Assembly (NCBI GenBank): GCA_903813345.2
Contig: CAIIXF020000005.1
Coordinates: 26,041,375-26,105,374, forward strand
Direction of reading: 5' to 3'
Origin: Owenia fusiformis
Lineage: Eukaryota > Annelida > Polychaeta > Sabellida > Oweniidae
DNA length: 64,000 nucleotides
Shown: piece by piece, positions 11,796-24,365 of the stretch
Numbering within the stretch: the stretch's first letter is position 1
How the letters are laid out: each line of letters begins with the position of its first letter
Notes under the pieces: generated by a model
The model's database searches: none
What the model was told of the DNA's origin: nothing
The model's input: the letters and a program-made list of their open reading frames with translations, nothing else
Made by a program: the position numbers and the translations under genes

Positions 11796-14700
11796 ATGGC
11801 AGACTACGATGAGCCGATATCGGATCAAGATAAGGTACTTTTCTACGTTATTTACAATAAATTTAACACCATACATAATTTGGCATACTATGTATACATT
11901 TATTATAACATTCACAATTAACGAATGACACATCTGTGTCGTAGTTCAACGCACAGACACCTGTAAAGTATGACCTAAATTTTGCGGAAATTAAAACCGG
12001 AAATAAAAATTGGAAATCTCTTCCTGGTTTTGTTGATAAAGATTGCACCAAGATGCAAGAGTATAATTCACATCTTTATGTAATATGGAATAACAAATTT
12101 GTATATACGCCTATTTAGGACTCATTTTAACAAATTTATCTCATAATTTAGCATCTAGAGTGACATGAATTGGTATTGTCAAAATATTGATCAAAATAAA
12201 ATGTTTGCATTGTAAAATGACCATATTTGGGCATATGTATTAGCTGATTGTGACACAGATTACAAATTGACTCAGCAAATCATATCATAAAAAGTAATTC
12301 AGTCATGTCAATTAACCTATCCCAAATTCATTCCAACACTGGCGGCTATGATCAAATGTAGATCTAAATCGAGTTTCACTTTTCCTCAAAAGTTAGGGCT
12401 AGAATCTAAATCTTGGCAGTTATAGGGGAAATGGTTCTAATTATGGCACGGCCCTAATTATCGCACAATTGTCCTAAATAGCTAAAATATGCACCCACCA
12501 TTTTTTAAACCAGTGTTACGAAAAACAGTTCAACACCATTACTCCCAATCTTCATGATTTATTCATATATTTAGAAATATCTCTTCATTTTTTAAGAATT
12601 GTTTACTTCCGCTATTGTCATAAATGCTATCGCCCAAGAAGTGAAATTCGTCTGACAAAGTTTGACCCCCCTCCAAATAAAGACAGAAAAGTAAGTGTAT
12701 TATGTGTATTTTGTTGATATTTTACACAAGAACTGATAGAAAAATGATTATAGCATATGTATGTATCACGGTTATGGGAAGTCCTCCATATATTACTATT
12801 ATATTTCTCAGGTTACGCATCTTCCATCCAAAATAAAAAATATGTATTTTTAAAATAAATTATTTGTCTAGTTTTCGTTAAACAAATATCCTGAGACACA
12901 TAGGGCCTGTAGAAAACACTAAACAGAAAAATAAAAAAAATATTCATACCTCCAAATCTGCTTTATTGGTCAGATAATGCACCAAATCATAATGGTTGTT
13001 CAAAATAAAAATTTAAGGGGACGCTCCGCCTTATCTCGCGAGAATAAAGCAAATCACGCACCATCTCGCGAGAATAAAGCAAATCACGCAAAGGCGCGTG
13101 AGTTTTTCGACCAATCAAATAGCTTGAAATTTACCAAACCATTTCGTCCAGTGTTTCACACATGCGCAGTAGAAATTGTCAATTTACTGAGCGGACCCTT
13201 TAATGGCCTGGAGAAATTCTACTCACGATAATTGATGATTACTGAACACATATAGGCATAAGAGGTTCCGCGACCCAGTTATTTTTGCGAATAAATGATT
13301 CAAGAATAGCATGATATCAAATAATCTGTACATTATGCTACGATTCATTCAAAAATTGAATCTAGAGTACAGGTGACCATATTTTTTTCATATTTTTTTA
13401 ATTTTTACTAACATTACCTGGTGTATATATACCTCCTAGATGGAGGACTTCCCACTATCCGTGGTATGTATCTGTTATAACAGGGTTTGTACACACCTGG
13501 AAATGTCAGGGAAATTGATTTATTTTTCCAGGTGCTGGAAATGTCAGGGAATTTCAAAATTGGGTTAAAAAGGGCCAAAAATGTCAGGGAATTTTGAAAC
13601 AGTAGATGTGTCACGGAAATGTCAGGGAATTTTGTATCATTGTTGAAAAAATAATGTTCCAGCAAAATACATTTAAGGCTATGATAGGATATCAATGAAA
13701 TCCAAAATCGAACATTTAGTTGTTTCCACAAATTGCTTATCTGTCATTAGGGTTGATTGAATGACATTAAATCTGATTTAGAACAGTGTGAACATTATAC
13801 TGAAACTGAACAATAAAGAATATGTATAGATGGTTCAATACAATTATGCTTTTCCATATACTGTAAGTTAGTCTAAGGCCATTCAAAGTTAATTACTGGT
13901 ATATGTTTCGTGGTTTGTTGAGGGGTTAATCTGAGGAGGGCGGGAGGTGAAAAACTCTTTTCAGTTTAAAATTGTATCATATTAATCTTCTGTCATTCTG
14001 TCTGTCTGTCTGTTCGACAGTCCGGTAGTATTCAGTCTATTTATCTAACTCAAATATCAGTTGACAGATTTGGTTAAAGTTTTATATACCAATGCTTTTG
14101 TTGCTGTCTCTGCTCAAGAAGATAGTTGCCATTTTTCATATCATGTTCACAATGATAGTATTCGATATATATGTTTCATTAGGTAGGAATTGGCATTCAA
14201 GGGAGTTGCTATTTTTCTTTAGATCAACATTTTTAAGTTTCAGTTTTTATTTGGATTCATTACAAAACATCAACAAATTATAGTTTGAAATGCTTAGAAT
14301 GCACCATATACAATTGTCAATTTTGAAAAATTTCCGGGGGTGAACCCCCGTACCCCCCCCTTTGTGTTTCCTTCACTCGCAGTGATGCAAACCCCTAAAA
14401 ATGCACCCCCTTGACACTTGCTGACTATGTCCCTGTACATATATGTTTACCTTCGTAAATATGTAAAATTAAGAACATAATGTATCAGGAATAAATTGGT
14501 GAATAACGGCCTGTAGAAGTAAAGTTGAGTCATGAGAAATGGTACTAAAGGATAAACCCAAAATGTTTCACAATAAGTCTTTTAAATAATACAGTTGTTA
14601 GAGACTTTTTAGAGGCCCTGCAAGGAAAACTGGATCTGGAAATTTTATTTTATGCCTGGAAATGTCAGGGAAATGTCAGGGAAATTCATTTTGAAAAAGG

Positions 14701-17700
14701 TGTACGAACCCTGTATAAACAGAGAAATGTATACAGTATCGTGATATGACATCTGAATCACAACTGTGCAATAATTAGGACGACTGTGCGATGATTAGGA
14801 CCACCCCACATGCGAGTCTAATGGGTCTTAAAGTGTTAGCGTTCGGAGATTGAAAAATGTCAAACACTACTTAAATTTTAGAAAAAAAGGTTGATCTTTC
14901 ATCTCATATTCTCAAAGTAAGTTGAAGTTATCATATTTGAAACGGTCAGTAGTTTTCCAGAGTACCTGTGCAGTGATAGGACCATTTCCCCTATGTACCA
15001 TTCAACGATTTGTATGAGACCCCATCCCCCATGTGGGGAGGAGCAAGAATTTGACATGCAATATTCTCCTGGGGGCTAGGAATCGAGAACTTTGTCCTGG
15101 GTGTGGGATTTCTGATTTTGAAATGCATATGCCCAGAAATAGTGGTAGAACCAACTCTTGAAATCAAAGTCGTCTTGTTGAGGCACAAAAGTTGAGTTGA
15201 AGTCGACTTCTCTCACTTTTTTAAATAGAACATGGTGTTTGATTCGACAGTCAATGTCATAGTCATAATCATTTTATAACATTATTTAGTAGATTAATGT
15301 TGAATTTAGCAAATATATAGAAGGATTTTGAGTGTTTTGTTATTACTTTTACCTGTTTTATGACATTATTGTTTCCCAACAAAATTCTATTGTTGTTCAT
15401 AGTCGTTCTTAACAGCCTTATGCTGTAGCGGGTTTGGATACTGCCATATTTAATATATCATTCTTTTTCCTCAAAATAGCCCTTTACGATACACATGTCA
15501 CATATATATTTCAGCTAATTAAATCAAGAAATTGAAAAACAAATCATGAGAATTTATGAAACTGTACGTTTGAATTTTGTTTCCTATATTTTTTAAAATT
15601 TTTTCCCCTTGGAATTCAACTTTCAATTTTGAAGTTGAATTTCGGGGAAATACAAGTTGATGTCCCAAGGACACAATTTTTAAAAAAAAGTATGTCCTTT
15701 GAAAAAAAGTGTGTCCCCTATTTCTAGCCTGTTTTGAGGTATAACTTAATTTTAAAAGCATTTTGTACCAAAACACCTTTCAGTTTTTGATTTCTTGCTG
15801 CGAATTTAAAATGGAAGTAAACGTTTTAAGTACAGACTGAATAAATGCATGTTCGTTCATTCGACAATGAATACATTTTATTTCATGAATAACCTAATAT
15901 TTGTTTCTGAATAGGAAAAACTGTGGCGTGTCATGGTTTAAAAATCTAAAAATAAACAAAAGTCGAAAAAATTCGAGAGAATCATGATTATTTGTAAATA
16001 TTCAACATGTTGAGCCTTATTTACGATTCAAATAAAGGTGAAGGTATCGTTGTAAACACATTGTAGTTTTAACCTAAAAAAAATTTGCGTCCAAAACACG
16101 GAAATATTTTCAATTTTTGCATCCTCCAAATTATTTTTGAGTCCTTAACATGTACGGGACGCCGTTAATGCAAGCCCTGACCACTACCCGGAATTTTGAC
16201 TGTTTCATCTTGTGTACACAAGAAAGAAGGCACTAGACCTTTGGGAAACTCACGCAAATTATCTACAGATCTCATATGTCAAGAACAGATGAAAATACAC
16301 TTGTCCACATGGATGGTACAATTTATAGTGTGAAATTGCCCAGAATAACCGCTATAAAGAGAAAAGAATCCTCCAGTGATATACAGATTTTTGTTTGCCA
16401 TACCAGTCTATGTAATATTGCACGAATAGAAATGAAAAGGATGTGACAATCCACCATATCCACACATTGATCAAAATCTTATGTCTGTTATACCTGATAT
16501 TTATCACTTCACCTCCCTCCACAAAGTCTGTAGTGGGAAGTCGGAACATACAATCGAAAAATCCTTGGGTGTTGAAGATGAATAAATCTAGCATAGAATC
16601 CATGTAATTGAGCTGCTAAGACTAACAAAAAATGATGCCATTATTGGTGAATGCTCACACAGGGTATTTAAAAAAATGTTATTTCTATTCACCTTGCGAC
16701 ATCACTAAAGGGGATGGTAAATTTATATAGATATATATATAGTATATACCTCTAATATGTCTAGAGTTATAATTTTCTTTCTGTTGCAGGTGAGAATAGC
16801 ATCAGACTTCATCAAGCACGCTCCACCTGGTGAATTCAATGAGGTTTTTAATGGTAAGTACCCATCACATTACATTAGATATACTGCTCAGCCTCTTATA
16901 AAAGTCAGATTTTGTCAAGCTTGTACCTGAACTGCCTTATATACACATACAGATCTGTATGAACTCTCCGCTTCGATTGAAGACTATACTCAGGGGTTTC
17001 ATTAGCAGAAGGCAACGGACAATTTTTACCGGTTGTTTTCACAAAATCGCCTGTTGTTTTTAGGGATGTTTCAACTTTTCCATGTTAAATTTATGATTTC
17101 CATTAATTTTGACTGTTGTTTTTTCATTTATTTAGCCTGTTGTGAGAAATTCTATTGAAACCCCTGATACTGCTATTCAACAATTTTTCTTCAACCATGT
17201 TTATGTGACATTACAAGGTGGAGCCAAGGTGATTCAGTGTTCTTCCAATATTTTTTCACAACAGGGAGAGTAATAATCTAGTTCTGCTTAATTTGTTCAT
17301 TTTACATTTTTTCATTTTACATGTATACCTACATATCTCTAAGACATTTTAGGAAAACGGGTGTTAACTCCATCCTATTTCCTAAGACGTCTTGAAAATG
17401 TTAATGTAAACTCAACTTAATTTTTCTAAAACGTTTTAGCCAAAACTCTTGGAATGCTGCGCGTAGTGTAAATTGGGCTACTGTTGCTAAGATTCTCAAA
17501 ACAGCAAATTTTGGTCAAAACAACCAGAGAAAAGTGGCTTTTCTAATTAAACCCCTGTACAATAAACTATTTGCTACCATATGCTGTAGTATGATAAAAC
17601 ATTTTCACAATTTGGATTTGTATGGCCAGTATTGTATGTAAAACAGTACAGTAAAACCCATCAGATGGAACACCCTATGGGAGAAACACCCATGTAACCG

Positions 17701-20700
17701 AGTCCCATGTTTCATTTTAATTAACCTCTATACAGGAACACCTGTCTACAAGGAACATTGTGGCCAGTATTATAGTGTATTCCTTATATATTATAAAGAC
17801 AATAAAACATCAAAATGACGGTGCACCACATTTTATTACAGATGTGAGATTACTTTTAAACAATGATAACCTGCTCAAAGGAGAGGCTTCAGGGTGAGTA
17901 TCTTTTTGGATTATACTTGTAATATTCTACCTGTCTAAAAAGGTCACGTGGGGGAGAGTTTAATTGTGTCCCTTATGTATGATTTGTCCAAATAATTGAC
18001 AATACATATGTTTAAATGAAGGTTGCTGAATATAATAGCATCAAGAGCAGTAGTTGGGCTGATCTTAACTGTTGATTTTTGAAGAGAAATATACATGAAT
18101 ATAGAAAAGATATTGGTGTACAGTTGAAATGTTTTAAAATAGTTAGTCAAATGGCCATAACGAATTGTATATCTATATTGTAAATTGTTATTTTTAAATT
18201 TATGTTTAATTGTATCGTTGCTGTTGTGATGTTATTTGGGTCTTATATTTTAGGGCTTTCTCCCAGTACAACAAAGATCAGTTCACACCTTGCAGGATAG
18301 ATGGCTCTGATGAACAGGTGGGTAACAGTTCTACTTAATCCCTCAATATTTCATTAATTTAAGAGTAAATTGTTTCAAGACTAAATACATGTATTTTTGC
18401 AATGTGCATATATATGAACCAAATCAACTAGTTCATTTTGCTTCCTTTTAAAGAAATATTATGTGGCCTTGCCTTGTGCTTTACATTTGCTTTGGTCTGT
18501 GAATTTTAACCAATCAGTAGATTAATGTTTTATTAATAAACTGAAAGTGTGCACATGTTCTTTTTCGAAAAATGTTCACATACATAGATTTCCCTGTATT
18601 ACATGTCATATTTTTGTGTCGACAGGTGCTAGTAACTGAGCATGGAGATTTAGGAGGTGGCCGATTTTTAGACCCTAGAACAAAACAATCATTCAAGTAA
18701 GTCTCTAAAAAGTTGAATGTACAACTGTGTGGTCAGAATCTTAAAGAATGTGAGGCAAATTGAAATATATGAGGCTAATATAGGCAAATATAATTGGACT
18801 TTGCTTCTGATTGTTTAATTGAATGTTGGAACGAAAACTATTTCTGTAAAATAACTGGTTCACCTGCCTATACCCATGATGTTTGTCCTTGGGGGTCTAT
18901 ATTTATCAATAATAGAGATGATTTAAATATTCTATAATCAGGATAGTTAGAAGTCATTATATTATATATATAGTACTATTATATAAGTCAATTTTTCTCA
19001 AGTTATCAAGTCAGTGATTACTTTAACCGTGTAATTTTTTCAACAAATATTTTTAACACATTTTATGTGAACTAGTAATATTGTTTCATAAACTGCTTGT
19101 TTGTTTTAGATATGTTTTTCTCTATGATTTCTGGTAATTAATTATTATGGCTTGCATTTAAAGATATGACCATTTACGAAAAGAAGCCAGCGATGTCCAA
19201 CCTGCCAACGTAGATAATGCAGCAGAATCATGGCGTTCTGCGTTAGAAAGTTCCTTCACAGAGTATTGCCACATGCACTATAAATATGGTGTCACTTCAG
19301 TGTATGGCACTAGCGCTAACGGAAACATAACCCTTACTGCTTGTATTGAGAGTCATCAATTCCAACCTAAAAACTTCTGGTTTGTACATACTTTTTCCGT
19401 TTTGTTTATTAAAAAACCAAGGAAAATAGAAAGTAAAAGCAATAAAGTAAATACAGTACATTTGTAATCCAGTGACGTTATAGTTCTGATTCTGTACCAT
19501 CATAATATTAAAAAAAATTATTGTTTTTCTGGCATTTAATACAGATTAATATGAGGGTACATATACGTATCAAAAATCTACTGCCCAATTTAAAATAAAT
19601 CCAGAGAATATATTTTTAAGTGTTTAATAAAAAATAATTGCGTTCTTTAACATTTTGCAATTATATTCATCACTGTATATTAACAAGTAAAATTTTTGCT
19701 TGTATTTTGGCCAAACCTGCCAATATAATAAATACATTTTAAATGCTTTGAATGGCTTTCAAACTTGTTTTTGACAGATTCATGTACTATAATTTTGTGT
19801 TTTCAGGAATGGGCGCTGGCGCTCCAAATTCACTGTAACATTCTCAGAGTCTGGGGGTACTGCTGAACTGCAGGGTATTCTCAAAGTACAGGTATAGAGA
19901 ACATGAATAATATTGTTATTGTTGATGTAAAATTGAACGGTGAAAATGAACTGCTGAATAAAGTAAAGGGATTAAGGATACTTGGAATAACCTTGTTTTG
20001 TTGTTGTATTTATGTTTTATCTTCTTATATGAAAAATATGCAAAAGTCATTAAGTATTGCAATGACCATGTTAGAATTTAAGTGTAAATACTGCACATTA
20101 TTTTCAATCACATATACATGTACATATTCAGAAGATATAAGCATGCATAGCCAGCCCAAAACCATTTACATTTCTTATCAAAATTAGGATAAGAGCATGT
20201 AGAAATGTTTAAAAAATCTTTCTGCTATTTTAGGTCCACTATTACGAAGATGGAAATGTTCAGCTAGTTAGTTCAAAAGAAGTGAAGGAATCATTACAAA
20301 TTTCTGTAAGTAATTCTATGGAACACCTCTAGAATTGGAACACCTATTTTAATGGAGCACTTTTTAGAGTCCCAAGATCAACTGACTTAATGTTAAATGA
20401 ACCTCTATAAGTGGAACACTTCCCAAGTGGGACACTTTTTAGAGATACCAATGGTGTTCCACTTAAGACAGATTTAACTGTACTTAGCTACAATTTATCA
20501 TTTACTTTTCATCAAATTATGGTCCCTATACCCAAATACAACTGTTTTTAAGTTTGGTATTGGTTGATCATGGTACTGTTAATTGACCTTGCACCCCATG
20601 TTGAATCAAATTGTCAGAATTCACTCAATGTTAAAGGTTGATGTTATTTCACATGATGAAATATGTTATATCACATGATCAAAGCTTGCATACTTTGTAA

Positions 20701-21689
20701 TGATACTCACCAGACCTTATCACATTTAGAAGCATTAGATACTCCACGTGGCCCCATAATAGCCATATGGTAAATGATTGGGGTCATCAATTTTGGTTAT
20801 TTCCTGCCCATAATGAATTTTAGCAAATCATAATCTAGAGTGAAGTCAAAATGTGTGCCATATCTAAAATTGTCAATTTAAAAACAACTGATAGTGAATA
20901 TGCGGTGCAAAATATTGAGGGCAATATTTCCTTATTGTGAAAAGTTCATTTAAAAAGATTTTGTTGTAGGATGAGGCCCAAACTGCAAAGGAGTTTTGTA
21001 AACTTGTGGCAGATGCAGAGTATGAATACCAGGTATGTGAGAGACACCTATCTGCTGAAAAATGAACGAGTCGATAAATTATTTTAGTGAAACAGGAAAA
21101 CCGAGGGTTATTGTCTTGTTTCGTGATTTCACACTTTGCAGTGGCAATGTTTTCAAACAAAATTGATAGAGGTTTTTGAAAATAATCAATACGATTATCC
21201 TGTTTCTGTCTCGAAATGTAAGAAATATCGTAATCATTCAGTGGAATTATTTACTAGATTGGTTTATTAGTTAAGAATCTTGTCACATAAAGCTATATAG
21301 ACTTCTGAGAGGGATTTGCATAGATGATGAAAGTTAAGTATAGAACTTGAGGTTTGTGTGTCTGAGGTTATTTATATGCAAAACATGATCATCATACAAA
21401 ATATTTTGCTTTTTAATCTCTTTGGGAAACTACACATTTGAGATCTTTTCCAACATTATTTCAATGTAAAGAGCTCTGAATTGAATTCAGTCCTCACATT
21501 TAGCACTATACAGGGCAACATTTCAGTTTCTACATTATATGATTTCAGAGGGCAATATCAGAGAACTATGTAACTATGTCAGAAACAACGTTCAAAGCAT
21601 TACGTCGTCAACTGCCTGTTACACGTACTAAGATCGACTGGAACAAAATCTTGAGCTATAAAATTGGAAGTGAATTAAAGAATGCGTAA
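11796..21689 (+). CDS. CAPZA: F-actin-capping protein subunit alpha (CAPZA)
   Basis: This is the alpha subunit of the CapZ heterodimer, which caps actin filament barbed ends and is part of dynactin and WASH assemblies. Ten coding exons join in frame with GT-AG borders: 11796-11834, 16790-16853, 17842-17893, 18254-18317, 18626-18696, 19164-19379, 19807-19891, 20234-20305, 20970-21032 and 21549-21689 (TAA). The product is 288 residues, against 286 for human CAPZA1. Family signatures in order are [59 protein letters not shown] and the C-terminal [20 protein letters not shown], which leads into the actin-binding tentacle. The first codons MADYDEP resemble vertebrate MADFDD. Intron 1 is 5 kb and holds nested transposon remnants. 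No defect was seen. Confidence 0.97.
13021..13094. repeat. short CpG-rich direct repeat
   Basis: ATCTCGCGAGAATAAAGCAA with a following ATCACGCA occurs twice in direct succession. It includes the palindrome TCTCGCGAGA. It lies in CAPZA intron 1 inside the larger element. The 84-codon frame over it is not convincing as a gene. Confidence 0.6.
13481..14713. mobile_element. 1.23-kb element with CAGGGTTYGTACAC termini (nested)
   Basis: The left terminus CAGGGTTTGTACACACC and the right terminus GGTGTACGAACCCTG are inverses. The motif CTGGAAATGTCAGGGAAATT follows inside both ends. The termini look hAT-like to me, but no clean 8-bp target duplication is visible and no transposase is encoded. It is nested within 12422-14994. 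Confidence 0.5.
17646..17765. repeat. CAGTAAAACC-type repeat fragment
   Basis: CAGTAAAACCCATCAGATGG is followed by GGAACACC motifs. Similar sequence occurs at 20330-20483 in CAPZA intron 8 and at 29531-29600 in an intron of the CNBD2-like gene. It resembles pogo/Tigger-type element ends, but the family is uncertain. Confidence 0.4.
20330..20483. repeat. GGAACACC-rich repeat in CAPZA intron 8
   Basis: Several GGAACACCT and TGGAACACTT motifs end in an inverse terminus (TTAAGACAGATTTAACTGTA) related to the CAGTAAAACCTGTCTTAGTG start seen at 29531. It looks like a decayed copy of the same dispersed family. Confidence 0.4.
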
Positions 21690-22757
21690 CGCAAGGTGCC
21701 CCCTGACTCACATAACATGGATAATTGTATATGTATAAAAAACCGAACAGTCAAGGCATTTTATGTTTAGAATCATGGGCACTTGGAGTCATGATTTCAT
21801 AGTATCATGGGCACCTGGATACATGATTTAAAATCTCATGGACATGACGATTTGATTTAGAATCATGATGACCTATATTCCTGAACAGGTAATCGTATTT
21901 TTAAAGACACTGAGAATCAAGATTTCGTGAAGTCATGAATCCATGAAGTCATAATTCAGAATCACTGACATTTGGAGTCATGATTTGGCGGATCATAGGC
22001 ACCTGGAGTTATTAATTCATGAACCACTTTGTATAAAGTTTTATTGAGCTACAAAATGATATATTTTCTTGTAAACTCAACAAGACTCATACCGGTAGTA
22101 AAATCTACCAAAATCTCTTATTGTCTCAAATTAGCTGGAGTGATTGCTAACATATATTACTTGTGAACATATTGGCTTTTCTCCAGCCAATAATATGATA
22201 ATGGCAAGTTTTTAAGATGTCTAAAAAATTAAGCATAACAAGCATATTTTGCAGCTTTTGTTATTTTCATTGTACATGTACAACATGATCGTGAAGGTCT
22301 GCTTCAAAATGGCCTTGACTTTTTGGTTACAGAATATTTGTAACTTTTCTAATTCCAATTTTTCTTTATATGATTAGACCATGTTTGTATAAACCAAGTG
22401 TAATTCCATGTATAAAATAATATGTATATAATAACAATTTATTTACACTGTCTAAGGTATGGTGCACTCATGATTGTGAACATGTAATATATGGTATAAA
22501 TAATCACATTTAGAATACATGTATATGAAAACTAAAACAAATTATTTTCTATTTTATATGGTTTACAAGTGTATCTATCCAGAACTTAATAGGATACTAA
22601 ATTATATGCCTCCATTGGAAGATTGAAATATTTTGTTAGTGATCTAGTTTTACAATTAAAGCATGTTCATAGAAGTGAAAGGATACAATTTATGTATGGA
22701 GTGATCTACAATTCTTATCCAAAATTAAAGAAAGTTCTCCAATCTCCAACAGTACTG

Positions 22758-23206
22758 TATGGTACAGGGTGACACAAAAAAGTTCCACCCACATAATGTT
22801 AAATAACCTTTTCGTCCGTATAATTCCTGACTTCTTCTTTTGCACATGAAAACTATACTGGCAAAGTTATTGACCACATTCACCTGACATAATCCCTTAA
22901 TTTCTTTTATCTCTGACAACCAAACCATAGAACACCTGAAGATAGAGATCACCAGAGAGATCAGGGCCATTTATGTTTGGGAATGTGCTCGATTCGACAA
23001 TTACTTTACCCATAGAATCCAGTTGTTTCTGACATTTAGAGAACATCTTATAACACTTATAAAAGTGGGCCCAGTTAAGATAATCATCTGAAACTTCTTG
23101 TGGAAGTCTAGTTTTAATGTGGAAAAGAAGAAGTCCGGAATCACACGGACAAAAAAGTTATTTAACATTATGTGGGTGGCACTTTTTTGTGTCACCTTGT
23201 ACCATA
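22758..23206. mobile_element. 449-bp element with ~100-bp terminal inverted repeats
   Basis: The left end TATGGTACAGGGTGACACAA and the right end TTGTGTCACCTTGTACCATA are inverses. Near-identity continues for about 100 bp, including CCACCCACATAATGTTAAAT in both arms. The arms cover nearly half the element and the centre is non-coding. This is a clear non-autonomous DNA transposon (MITE-like). Confidence 0.75.
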
Positions 23207-24218
23207 GAATATAGTATCGTAGACTAAAACAGTACCGTACTTTATCATGAACAGTGTACAGAATCATACTCAAACGGTTCCATGTGATACCATTCTCTTA
23301 ATATACCTTACGGTACTGTGATTTTAGAGCCTTTAGAGTGTGGATTTGGGGTGTATAGTGGAGCCCTATAATAGTCATTCAGTTCATCCATCCACTCAAC
23401 AACTACTCAAATACAAGTCAGCTGTATTCATTTATATATTTTGTGGTACCTTGAATACAAAAACATTTTTTTCAAAATGGTGATGGTATGATTTTTTCAG
23501 CAGGATGAAGTTTAAGTTTCCCAGTATGGAGTTTAATTGACAATTTTACATTTCTCTCAATCATGTCTTTAGTTAATTTAAATTAATTTTAAAAATGGAT
23601 GGCTAAAATATGTTTTGTTTCTGATGCATCTAGAAATGTGCTTGGTGCTAGACTGACTCCTGTCATCATGAGAAATCATAGCCATTCTATTTGCATATTT
23701 CTAGTTGAAGGGAAATAGATGTGATGAGTATCAGAATGGACTCCTACAGTCATGGCGAATCATTCATTTAATAGATGTCCCTAAACTATTTGAACATGTG
23801 ATTTAAACTTTTTATTAGATAAATAGATGTCACTGTGACTCAAGATATCACCAGAGTGCTACTTGAAAGATGATCCTTCACTTCAATACTTCATCACACA
23901 AGAATTACAAACTCAAGAACAAAAAAATTCAAAGCCTTGGAAAAGCCTCACAAGACTGATACGATACACTATCATTTGTTTGTGTACATGATATAATATG
24001 ATTATTTATTAAACTTGACTGATAAGCCATTTGTACTATTCAGTAGTGGTCATTTGTCTCTTGAAAGCCCATGGTATAACTGATACATGCTTAGTTTTGA
24101 CCTTGTGAAGATGATACTAAGAAGAGACACGTTGTCATATCCCATCAGGTATACTTGGCAGTGGCGGATATGCGATGGGGGATTTTCAGATGTTGGGCCC
24201 AAAATTTCAAAATTGAGG

Positions 24219-24365
24219 CCGGTGTAAAAGGGTAGGAGGTCCTATTAGTTTATGGTCCTATTCTCCATCGATTTATATGGTGACCTCTTTCTTTTATTAT
24301 CTTATACACAATCAGGGCCAGCAAGGGCCTTTAAAAAGGGGGGACCATAATTTCTTTCACACCGG
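24219..24365. mobile_element. 147-bp MITE, family copy 1
   Basis: It starts CCGGTGTAAAAGGGTAGGAG and ends CTTTCACACCGG, short inverted termini. Inside are GGTCCTAT, CATCGATTTATATGGTGACC and ATCAGGGCCAGCAAGGGCC. A second, slightly longer copy lies at 34363-34536 in an intron of the CNBD2-like gene. Confidence 0.7.

Larger units (their letters stand above)
12422..14994. mobile_element. 2.6-kb inverted-end element in CAPZA intron 1
   Basis: The left end TATAGGGGAAATGGT and the right end ACCATTTCCCCTAT are inverses. Just inside, motifs of the form CCTAATTATCGCACA occur near both ends in opposite orientation. No transposase is visible and a second element (13481-14713) is nested inside. The border assignment rests on about 14 bp of identity plus the subterminal motifs, so it is tentative. 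Confidence 0.45.

Noticed and set aside
12977-13231. 84-codon frame with doubled SRENKANHA
   Set aside because: It follows a short CpG-rich direct repeat inside an intronic element, with no flanking coding evidence.
13414-13731. 105-codon minus-strand frame
   Set aside because: It covers the end of the CAGGGTTYGTACAC element; the FPDIS repeats are its GGAAATGTCAGGGAA motif translated.
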